Of a DNA stretch of 64,000 bases, positions 12,901 through 24,900 are shown one piece after another. The notes beneath the pieces were generated by a model. The model saw nothing but the letters and a program-made list of their open reading frames with translations, was not told the DNA's origin and searched no databases. The position numbers and the translations under genes are program-made. Numbering within the stretch: the stretch's first letter is position 1; the number at the start of each line of letters is the position of its first letter. This stretch comes from Pisaster brevispinus (lineage: Eukaryota > Echinodermata > Asteroidea > Forcipulatida > Asteriidae): NCBI GenBank assembly GCA_023634235.1, contig JAMKCF010000019.1, positions 6,141,947 through 6,205,946 on the forward strand, written 5' to 3'.

Positions 12901-15900
12901 CTTGCCTAGTGGTTTTTTGTTTTACTTTCAAAAAATATTATTTTACCATGGTATAATTTTCAACTATTGGATTGAATTGATGCTAATCCCCGTTCAGGTA
13001 TAATATGTATATGTACTGTGTATGAAAAAAAATCATATCTCGTGAACCAAAAAGGGTTTTGACTTTAAGCTAACCATGTACTTAGACCTTAGTGTGTCAA
13101 TGAAACCACAAAGGTTTTCGGCATGATGACGTCATTAATGACGTCATAACATTAAATCAATGTTTAATATTTACAAAAAAACATATCTGGAAAACCATAA
13201 CTGCTACATACATTTGGACCCTGGAGTGTAATTTTGTTAATTTTACACAAAGTGTGACCCTCTGTGACCTTTACTTCTGGTCGAAACTGAAAGATGATTA
13301 TTCCATGCTTCAAAACCTCATATCCCATTAACCAAAAAGGGTTGAGACCTCAAACTTTACATACGTACTTAGACCTAAGTGTGTAGATGAAACCGCAGTT
13401 ATTTTTGGGATAATGCAGTAAACGATGGCGTCCTAACATTAAATTATCCTTTAATAGCTAAACATTTTATATCTGGAGAACCAAAATTGTTACATACATA
13501 ACTTGCACCCATGAAAGCTCTTGACAGTTTGTATAATGGTTACACAAAGTGTTTTTTTTAAGTTTTTTTAGCTTTTTTTAGCTTTGAAAACACCAGTTCT
13601 GCTTACTTGAAAATGTCTACACCGAACACCTTGTTTTTGTTTCAACAAAAATTCATGTCTAGTTATTATTGTTATTATTATCGTTATAGCCCCTTCAGAC
13701 TCTGACAAATCTGTTCTAATAATTATGATTTTATCCACCACTCACAGGAACTTAAGAAACACCTCGTTTTCTGGGTTCATGGCTCCCTAGCAGTCCATCT
13801 GACAATCCAGAAAGTCAAAGCTCATTCCAGGCAGTCATTACTTTCCAAAAGACCCAAGTCTACTTCACTCTACTTACCTGTAGAGTGAATACTACGTTTG
13901 CATTGTTCCCTATGCCGCAGGCAATTAGCTAAGAGTTTTACACACAATAGCGCCCTCAAGTGTCCGGTCCCCGACGCCCTGTGACATGCCCACTACGTTA
14001 GCGTCCTCTTTTTCTCTTAGCGCAGGCTAAAGGTAAACGTGTAAATTTTAGCTCATGATTTTCATGGAAATTTGCGTTACTTTTCTGCTTTGAGAAAGAC
14101 TGTTATCTGAATAAAGATAATTGTAAAGAAATAAATTGTAGAGTAATTCAAGGAAGTTGGGGAGGACAGGGCCTGTCAGAACTGGAGGGACCTACATGCC
14201 CTGGGACAGCCTGAGGCCTCAGGGAATTGCACCGGTGACACTACGTCAGGGGGCAGCAATCCCTCAGTCAGCTCCCCAGCCACTACCGGCTGCCGGACCT
14301 GACGGACTCATTGGTCAAGCGAGGGACCTTACAGTCCCGCCGTCTCCGGCTAGTGTGCATGGGTCCACCCAACCGAAAGGGAAACGCCCCGGTAAGACAA
14401 AGAAATTGCCTGGTACCAGGGCTATACCCAAGAGAGGGCGGTCAGCCAAGCGTGACTGTGTTACTGAGCTCACCGTGGCTGACAGAGGCCCCTCTTCGGG
14501 GCATATGCAGCCAAAAGAATTACCCCTCCACTCACCGGGACGCCATCAGAATGCTATTTCACCATAGCTTTATGGCCCTTGCTCCCCGGGGACATCTCGT
14601 CCCCCCTGACTCAGTCGACTCGGCTGAGGAAGAGGACGAGTTGGCCACCGCCGTACAACGCATGTCGGTCTCTGAGATTGAGCTGCGCCTGGTTCAGAGG
14701 GATTTGATAAGGGTCCTAAACCTCCCCTCAGACTCAGAGCCCCCTCCTCCGGAACGCCAATCGTTCAAAAAGAGGTCGGGCCCGGCGACCGAAGCGACCA
14801 AGGTCTTCCCCGTGATGCCGTTGGATCGCGTGTGCGTTGACCGCATGGATGGGGTGATGGGGGCAAAGTCATGGACGGCGTACTCTAAACGTACAGAGCC
14901 CTATTATATTGCCCCCCTGGGGATTTCGATAGATATTTTGCCACCCCAGTCCTGCCTGACTCAGCCACCGATAAGTTGGCCACAGACAGGGGATCAGCGT
15001 CCTCCAAGCTCCCCTTTGCGGACAAGACCCGCGGGAAGCTGGAGGATGTTGCCTGGAAAATGGACTCCTCCGCGCGCATGGGTATGCGCGCAACTTCTTT
15101 CCTCCTGCTACTCTCAGAGTACCTGGCCATCGGATGTGAGCAGGGATGTGATTTCTCCGTTTTTAACCGGAATTCTGGGGGTTTTTTTGCCCTCAAAACA
15201 AAAGAAATTCCGGGTTTTTTTTGCCCCCCCCAAAAAAATAAATATTTCAGCACGTCGAGCCAATGTACTGGACGTGCTTTTTCTACCATCAGCAGGTGCG
15301 CGTAAGCGCCTGGCAATCTGCTGCTCTCAGGGTTGAATTTGTTTGCGGGCAAATTTCAGGAGTTGATGGAGGCGGAGGCTAAACACCTTAAGGCCACCGA
15401 CAAAATAAATCTTTAAAAAACGCAAGCCCCATCTCCAAAAGTCGCCGGTAAGGCTAGAAAGCAGGCGTCTTTTGTTATTCCCCGACGGCGCCCACAAAAA
15501 GCGGCCCAGGGCATAACACGGCCGGCTCACGCTTTTCGCAGCCCCAACTCGGACAACAACGTGCCCAGTCGGTCTGCGGTTTCCGTGCGCCCACCCCCGA
15601 TATACCGGGGCGTGGCGCAAGTGACTTACTAGTCTCCGGGCGACCTCCCGCCGACGGACCCGTGGGAGGCCGCCTTCAGGAGTTTTTGGGGTCCTGGGTA
15701 CAGGTTACCTCCGACCGGTGGGTTCTCGAAACGATCAACCGCGGTTATGCGCTCGAGTTTACGAGGACCCCCCCGTCAGACATGCTCAGTCGGCCAACGC
15801 CTGTGCCGTCGACATGGCAAAACGTCGCTCTCTCGAGGCTGAGATCAATTCTCTCCTCCTGAAGCGAGCGGTGCATATTGTCCCCCGTTGGGGGAGTCGG

Positions 15901-18900
15901 ACGGGATTCATGTCAACCCAAAGAAGGAGGCTGGCGTGTGGTGTCCGATTTTGAACCTGAAACCCCTCAACAGGTTTATACGTCCGAAGCGTTTCCGTAT
16001 GGTGACGCTAAGGACTATTCTGGAGTCAATAATAACTCCAGCATGGGCGGCCAGTTTGGACCTGAAGGACGCGTATCTTCACGTAACAATCAGGCAGGAG
16101 CACTGCAAATTCCTACGTTTCCAACACAACAATACCCTGTACGAATTTGCGGTGGTCCCATTCGGACTGTCCACCTCGCCGTGGGTTTTCACCCGGATCG
16201 CAAGGACTATCGGGGCGGCACTGCCCAGGCGAGGCGTGATGATCTTCATGTACCTCGACGACTGGCTGGTCGTGGGTCGTTCTCGGGAGGAAATGGAAGC
16301 GGCTGTCCGGCGCACCTGGTGTCTAGCTTCCGACCTCGGATTTATTATCAACACCGAGAAATCTCACCCAATCCCCACCCTTCCCACCTTCTTGGGTGTG
16401 TCCCTCGACCTTCGCAGGGGGCTGGCCCGCCCATCGGAGGACCGCCTGTAGAATCTTCGACAGTGCGTGTCCCTCTTCCTCCCGGCAGTAGTGGCTCCGG
16501 CACTGGCCTGGCTCAGGCTGTTGGGCCTTATGGCCAGCATGGTGGATTTGGTAGATTTTTGTAGGCTGAAGATGAGGCCTATTCAGCTTCACCTGCTCTC
16601 TTTGTACAAGCCCATTCGGCATCACATCCACCATCCGGTGCCTACTACGCCTGGCTAATCCCCCACCTTCGCTGGTGGCTAGTCAAGGCGAACATCAGGC
16701 GGGGCCGCATCTTCCGCCCGCCCCGCCCGTCGCTTCACGGCTGGGGGGCGCCCCGACGGAGTGGTCACTGCTCCCACAGGTGGCTCGGTCACTCTTTCAA
16801 CTGATCGACCGGCCCCACATGGACTTGTTTGCCTCCCATGCGAACAACCAACTGCCGGTCTACTGCACAAGGGGCCCAGACCCCAACGCGTGGAAGATCG
16901 ATGCTCTATCAGTGCAGTGGGACAGCCTACTGGCCTATGCGTTCCCGCCAATCTCCCTCATACCTCGGGTACTTGCAAAGATCGAGCAGGAGGACTGTCG
17001 AATCCTTCTCATAGCCCCCGTTCTGGCCCCGCCAGCCGTGGTTTCCTCGGCTCGTCAGGCTTCTGGTCCACCGCTCGGTGATTCTACCGAAGCGAGCAGA
17101 TCTCCTCTATCAACCCGGCTCGGGGATGTATCACTGGGCTCCAGGGGATCTTCACCTGACTTGTTGGGTACTGTCACACGATCCCTCTGCTCAGCACGCC
17201 TTTCGCGACGGGCTGCAACAATCGCATTCCACACGCACCGAGCTTCAACCAGGAAGGTCTACGGCAGCCAACTGCGCCATTTCTTTAAATGGTGTGGACG
17301 GAAATCCCTCCATCCCTCCAATACTTCTGTAGGGGAATTGGGGGATTTCCTCTTATATCTCTTTGACAGCGGCCTTTCGACCGAGCGATCAGCCAACTGT
17401 TCAAGGGGATGTTTGTCACTCGTCCCCCGGTACGCAAGCAACTGTTGCAACTTTCCATCAAGGTTGCCTTCCTTTTGGCAGTCGCTACATCCCGACGGCG
17501 CAGTGAATTGCACTCTGTCGGTGGAAGCTGGACACAGCCGTTGGGAACCAGGTGGTGTCCGCCTAGTTCCTTCGGCCGGCTTCCTGGCAAAAAAACAATC
17601 GGAGTCTTTTATGCCTCCAGATATTTTTGTCCCTCATATCAAGTCCTTCTCATCCAAGGCTAATGACAAACTTTGGTGCACAGTCCGGGCACTCAAGTGG
17701 TATATAAACCGTACGAGGTCACTTCGTACGGATGACAAGTTATTTATAACGACGACGCCATCTTTTCGGTCGGCATCGCGCGACACCATCTCCCGCTGGG
17801 TCGTAACAGCCATCCGCTCTGTGCCGGGCGGCTGGCCGGAAACGGATTTTTTGCGTCGGACACGCCCTGCGTCCTACGCCCCTGTAGACATACAATAGTT
17901 TCCCACCGCCTTGCTCGGTGCGAGTCTATGCAAACGTAGTATTTGCTCTACAGGTAAGTAGAGTGAAGTAGACTCCCACCCCACAGTAGTGTGGGCTGGG
18001 TCTACGAGTGAATACTTACCTGTAGAGCACCCCTCCCTCCTTTCCCACTATACTCGATTCTTTGAGTGCTTACGCATGTAACGCTCGAGAAAAAGAGGAC
18101 GCTAACGTAGTGCGCATGTCACAGGGCATTGGGGACCGGACACTTGTGGGCGCTATTGTGTGTAAAACTCTTAGCTAATTGCCTGCGGCATAGGGAACAA
18201 TGCAAAGGTAGTATTCGCCTTACAGGTAAGTATTCGCTCGTAGACCCAGCCCACACTACTATGGGGTGGGAAATTGTGTGATTGGCAGGTGCACAAGAAC
18301 ATTGGCTGAAAATCAAGAAGGAAGTTTCCTCAAATTCCCACAAAATGGTAAAGTTTGTAGGGAGTGAGTGTTGTTTGAGGGTCAGTATGGGGCTTACACC
18401 ATTGGATCCGATGGGATACCATGTCAGAAATGGGCGGTGAGGTGTGACCACTCTTAGCCAGAGCTGAAGAGCAGGCAGCAATCTCTTCCATCTTGGGGAA
18501 AGTTGGTGTTCAAAGAGGACACTTCAAAAGTACCGATAATAGCTGTGTTTGGGACCTTGTTCTGAGTACCTAAGACTTTGTGCAGGAAATCTGGAGTGTT
18601 ATGAATATAAGATGGGATATGTGTCTGTGGCACTAACGGTTCAAGAAAACTGTCAACAAAAAGAGGTATACGCTCAGTGGGGGAATCATTGCCAGATTTG
18701 ATGGGTCTCCCTGGTTGGTCTGGTTTGTGTACCTTGGGGAGGAGGTAAAATTTGGCTGTTCTACAGTCGACTGGTGATAGAAACTTGTGGGCTTTCTTAA
18801 AGAGGTGGTCACAGTCATGCATTTCGTCCAATGTTTTTTGAAAAGCTGCCTGTTGGATCAGTTTCAAGGGGTTTATAGTTAGTCCAAGAAAGACTCTGCT

Positions 18901-21900
18901 GTGGTCGAAACGTCCGGCCATTAATTATTTTTGGCATTTATTCCATTTGTCTTTTTGGTTGGTAAGCAGTTCACAACAGCTAATTCTATTTACTCATTAT
19001 AGTATGCTCATACATAGAATGTTTCAAAATACCAGGAATTGGTAGTTAGATTAAGTAAGAATTCTGACAAGATTTTCTCAGCACATTGACATTGTGTGCA
19101 CGTAGTTTTGTTGTTTATTTTCACATGTACTTTGAATGGTTTTGGGGTTTTTTTCAAACTCATATTTGCTTTGTGTAACTTTGTTCTTTTTAAAACTTTG
19201 TGGTAAACTTAGTGGTAAATCAAGTACAATTCATTATCCTGCCGCAATTCATGATAGAATTAAACTAGCATAAAATGAAATGAAATGATGTGTCGTTGAA
19301 TTTTCTTTGATTAAATTTAGTTAATTCAAGTTCTCATGACATGCCTTCAGTATCCAATGTTTGGGCCACCACTGGCATATTGTTTGTTTGTCTTTGAGTT
19401 TGAGCACATTGGTTTGGATGGTAAATTTGTTTGATCTCCATGTCTTATATACTCCAATGGCCAGTACCATGTCACTGATCAGGGGGACTGTATCTAACAT
19501 TTTAATGTTTCAATGTGTTTTCCTTGGATTCTGTTGTCATATTACAGTCATGTACCATCTTAATTATCAAGTTTAATCAACCAGTCTTATTGCCATCAAA
19601 GGAATTGTCATATTAAATTCTTTAATTCACTGCTTTTACCTGTAAAACTGACTGCTCAACAACCTACACCTCCAATCATGAATGAGAGATTATTTTAACT
19701 TGTGATCCATCTAAGATTTATTTGTTTGTTTCAGGAAGCCCTGGCTGGAGGTTTTCATGTAAGATCTGTTTCAAGTGCAGGCATTATGTACAGAAATCCA
19801 TGTTTTTGTCATGTTTTGCCAATGCTGGATAATGTTCTCAGCTTAATGAGGTATGTATTGATTACATTAATGTTACTGCGGCAAATTGCCTAAGATATTT
19901 TATGCTGTGTACACTAGTAATAACAGTTCTAAATATCCTGTTGGAAGCTTAAGGGACACACTAAACGTTTTTTGCTAAATTGATGAAAATACATAAATTT
20001 TAACACAGATTATCAAATTTTCTGACTTGAATATTTCCAAACTAGTATTTGGCCAAAAAGAGTTTTATCTAGTCTGATCCAACGGCTCACAAATAAATGA
20101 TGTGCCATTATTGTGTTGATCTTTTCAAAGCTTTTGTCACCATCAATTAAGACATGTTCCTTTCTAAACTTGACCATTATGGTATCTGGTGTGTTCTGTT
20201 CCATTAGATTGCTGATTGCTGATTGCTGGATACTCATACACTAACTGTGATTCCAACCATCTTTACATGTACATCAAACACAATAATCCCCAATGTTGTA
20301 TTCTTGGTCCACTTCTTTTCCTCCTCTACATGTATGTTTATGACCTTCCTCACTTTTCTTCCCTTCTCAAGTGTAATCTTTCAAGATTTGTGAGTCTTGC
20401 ATACTTAAAAGTTACAATTACATTTTCAATACAATAGCATACAGACCAAAATGTAAATCATCACCCAAATAATTGGTTTCCAACTATAACTCAAAGACGC
20501 GAACACAAATAACTACAACTTTAAACAATATAAATAACTTCCACCTCGTCCATGTCCAGTGTGGTGCGATGGACAGTGCTACCGACTGGCACTGCAAAGG
20601 GCTCGGTTTGAGATTCGTGACAATTTTCTTTTCTTTTTTCTCATACCCAAAATTAAAGAATACTGTTTTTTTGGCGAGCTGCGAAGCAGAGTGAGCCTAT
20701 GTAATGACAATTTCTCTTCGTCTGTTCGTCCGTCCGTCCATCTGCCAGGAGTGTGAATGTTAAAGTTTTAGAATGAAGCTTCAACCTTTTAGTGTTGAGT
20801 TGTTTTATGGAATCTAAAATCCCCAAGTGAGATCAGTATACAGTGACAGTCACGCTTTGTGGTTCTCAATCCTGTTTTACAGGAAATTTTGAAGTTTTGG
20901 GGAATAAATGTCTGGCTAAACTTTTTTCCCTGGATTTTAAGGAGCCAAAGTCAGAGTAAATGCTGAAGTTTTAAAACTGACTTATAACTTTGACTTACAA
21001 CCGAGCAACATGCACATATTGCTCAGTCACACTAAGAATGAAACTCATGATTGTTTCACAGGTTCCACATGAACAGGATCAAACAATGAAAAGCTTATGT
21101 GGCCATAACTCCTTCTTTCAATGAATTATCAACATGAAACTTGGATCAAATATTGCCACTGACATGCAGATTCCAGTTGACTGAGCTAAAACAACAATAT
21201 AAAAACAGTTTTAAAATACGGACAGTTCCAAAAGTGCAAATCCTTTGTAAAGTATCAGGCATATCACCCCTCTGCCCCCCTTAACCAAGGAGTTCCCATA
21301 CACCCATATTTGTTTCTTTTCCCAACAGTCTGCCCTTTCCCACCCTGATCCCCTCTGTGTCGCCCATATCAAACAATTAAGGCCGGTTTATAGTCGGTCG
21401 CGCGATTGTGGTGCGATGGAAATCTTGCGCGCGATCTTAAGACTGAGGCCTAAAAACTGTGTCTTTTTATGATTGCGCGTCAAGATTTCCATCGCGCGAC
21501 CATCGCGCGACCGACTATAAACCGGCCTTTAGGCAGCTGTCAACAGTTGATGAAGTTATTGGTTTGTCTATTTGTCATTGTTTTTCTATGGGGCGATCGG
21601 CAGCTCACCATGGCAGCTTCGCTGTTCTAGTTTTTATGTTATTATTTGTGCAAGGGTTTACTGTAAGATCTTAATCAAGAAAAATCACGATTGTTAAGAA
21701 AAGTCTCAGTGCAATGCAATAGTATATGTGTACTTAACAGTTAAGCAATTTTTTAGCAAGCACAAATATCTATGTTCATTATTATGTTTTCTTTTTCTTT
21801 ATTAATGGTTTATTTCTTTATTTTGAAAACGTCAATTAAACTTTTTCATTAGAATCATGAATGCAATATGGGCTCCAGGAATAAGAGCTACAGTTCCTGT

Positions 21901-24900
21901 TGATTATGTGAAAGTCTTCGATATTCCTGAGAATGATAAAAATGCTGTTTTAGGTAAGTTAACAGATCTCAAAATAAAATAAATGTTTTCCATTCCATGC
22001 TGCCTATCCAACTGTAATGAAAGCTTTATGATAACAAACATATCTATTTGTTGATGCATTAATCTTATTAATGTTCCACTGGTTTTGACTCTAGCTTTCC
22101 ATTATTTGCAAGGTTTAACTCAGCCATCATCAGATAACTATGAACTTCCAGCTAACAGGTCACCAATTGAAAAGATACAAGGCTTTCTTTCTACGGCACA
22201 GGAAAACTGGTGAGCAGTTATTAAATAAAGTCTCATACCACAAAGTGACCTATCTGTCAAAATTCACAAATTCCTTAACATTTTCAAGTTTCAGTACCTA
22301 ATTTGTAGATGTTCCGTAATTACACTCATTAGTATGAGTGTCGTATCACTAGATTTGCCATTTTGTATTTTCATGTGAAATGATATTTTCACGAAGTGAC
22401 TTATCTGGATAAGCCACTTTACCAATGTTAAACAAAGCTCTATAGCGCAGTTCAGGCGCGCGTGTGTGACATTTGCATTTTCACAATCGGTCTCAATATG
22501 CATTGATTTGCTTTACGGGCAAAATATGTTTTTATCATTTTCATAAAGTGACGTATGTGTTTGGGAATTAATTACTAATTGTTGCAGTAATAAAATTACA
22601 TTGACAGTTCTGTATGCATAAAGTAGTCAGCTTTATTTTTATCTTAAAAAAAAAAATTAAAAATGGTTAGCAGACTCTGAAACATCAGTTTGAAAAATAA
22701 TGCAATGTCAATTGCGATTTTCTCCAAACATGGTTATTTTGGCTGTGGACGAGATAGGTCACTTAGTGGTTCGATCGACAAATTTAATCCTTTAGAGACT
22801 AATGCATTGGTAAGTAGTTTATACAAAAATGCCTGCAAGATGTCCATTAAAGTTGCATGGCCTGATTTTCTTCCTTATCTTTTTTCTTTCTTTTTTTTGT
22901 CTCTAAACTAATTTTGACAGATGATGCTGTTTCATGGTCAGTGCAAAAACTTGCAATATGCAAAGCTGATGGACTCGATATAATGTTTAGTTTTCCACAA
23001 TAATAATTTGTTTTACTTTTTTAACCCTTTCGTTACCGAATTGTTTGGACATAAACAACCGCTGGTGACCGCATTGACCACTCAAGCGTGAAGCACACGT
23101 TCTTACACAACAGAAAGCTTTCATTCAAAGGCCATTTTTACAAACTCCATTATCTCCTTGAAGATATTATTTTACAAAATAAGTAATAAAAAAGTTCTTC
23201 CTTATTGAATTCCCTTTCATATAATCTAAAACTCATTTAGATTGGTTCAATAAATGTCAAAGTTCTTGGTCTTTCTTTCCTCAGTTCAATCTGTAATCTC
23301 AAACACTTTTTTGTACACAACCATATGGCGCTCCGTAGGTGTTTGGCATTTCGGATCTTCCTATTCCAATTTGAAGAGATTGCATAATATGAACCTTATT
23401 TTATTTTACCACCATTGGAAAGATCCGATCTCTCTCTTTCCAATGATGGTAAGCTTGGGTATGGAGGGTGAACATGGACAAAACTACAACTTTATTACAA
23501 ATGGCCTTTGTGCTCAGGCTTGAGTGCTTTTTTGTGTGCAAGCTTGGTCGACTAAAGTCGCCAATGGTAAGGAAGATGGGGTATGAGTGCAGTCGACTAA
23601 AGTCGCCTATGGTAAGGAAGAGGGGGTATGAGTGCAGTCGACTAAAGTCGCCTATGGTAAGGAAAGGGTTAACTGACTACCACTTATCATTGGCAGTACC
23701 TTAAATGAAATCTTGTAACTTTCTTGAATCTAGAAAAACACCCATCTCTAACATAAATCTTAATTTTCAGGTCAAATCCGCCAAAATCGGGTTCAACCAC
23801 AGTTCTTATCACTTTTGCTTGAAGTATAGGTCATGTCCTAGATTCAACAGTTCCCATGGTAATGATTCTAAAAATAGAAAAAGTGTATACATACTTCTTT
23901 CTTCTTCTTTTTTTGTTTGCCAAAAAAATAAACTGGTTTCTTTCAGTCTTTATGGTGAGTAATTTTTTAAGTGCAATTGTTGCAGAAAAGAGCCTCACAG
24001 TGCTGTCCATAATGAAAAAGCTGTTTAATGCAAAAAGGAAAACTATGGTCATAGTTACAAATTTACAAGATTGAAGAGAATTAATACAAATGCTGAGTAC
24101 AAAAAAGGCATTCTCCTACCAGCTGTAAGGTCAGAAGTACATATTGGAAAATTGTAATTAATTAAAAGGTACTAATTTAGCGAATACCGCTAAAATACGG
24201 TAGTGCATAGCTCAAAATAAACCTCTTTGTGGTAGAATACTGGTAAATTAGGAAACAGTATTGTGTTTAAATAAATATAAAGTAATAAACCACAAAGGAA
24301 ACTGACTGGGTAAATTTTTTATAATTTGGGTTTGAACAAAGAAAGAGAGATTTAAATCAATGTTACAACAATGCGACTTTAATAAAGAGCTTAGTAACTG
24401 TTATTATTTACTAAAGATAAAAATAAAGCCAATTCTCAGTATATGGATGCACGCCTTTGCCATCAGCTGCGATGACGTAATACCCACTATAAGTCACTTG
24501 ATAACATGTAAACATTGGTCTCTCAATTGGTCTATTGGTCACAGTTTTAGAGATCTTGAAAAGAGACTTCTCCTACAAAAGGCCACCACGTCCTACATGC
24601 CTCGATACATTTTTAATGTAATAAAATGCCGGCCCAAAACATGGGATGGGCTTGGCTAAAGATACCTTAACTCTTTCAGAGACGAGGTTGTACATCTACA
24701 GTCTATTTTATGTATTCCGAAAGTGCCATCAATCGTACATGTTTGACCCATAGTATACATTTTATCACAAGAGGGCACTATCACTCTAACGTATCATACA
24801 ATTTTGTACATGTACGACCATTTTCTCTTGGATTTATTCGGGTTCTTGCAAGAGGGCGCATAGTTTTCTGAGCTTTTCTAAAGTATTCTATTTTTAGCTA

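Larger units (their letters stand above)
13858..18271 (+). mobile_element. DIRS-family tyrosine-recombinase retrotransposon, structurally complete
   Basis: 4414 bp. 146-bp inverted terminal repeats (13871-14016 and 18087-18232) have outward extensions, both complementary to an internal region at 17926-18023: 17926-17973 complements the left outer end and 17974-18023 the right outer end. This split arrangement is the hallmark of DIRS elements, which are thought to integrate from a circle by a tyrosine recombinase. Coding order is gag-like, RT, RNase H-like, recombinase. GC content is clearly higher than its surroundings. Several frameshifts and a stop make it non-autonomous. No target-site duplication is seen, as expected for the family. 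Confidence 0.93.

Noticed and set aside
14869..16634. Several minus-strand frames across the DIRS
   Set aside because: Shadows of the GC-rich coding strand. The RT, RNase H and recombinase motifs are all on the plus strand.
22091..22112. Acceptor at 22093 for XPO5 exon e
   Set aside because: It would add six residues in frame. The AAG acceptor gives VLGLTQP, which aligns with the family without an insertion. Not excluded as an alternative site.
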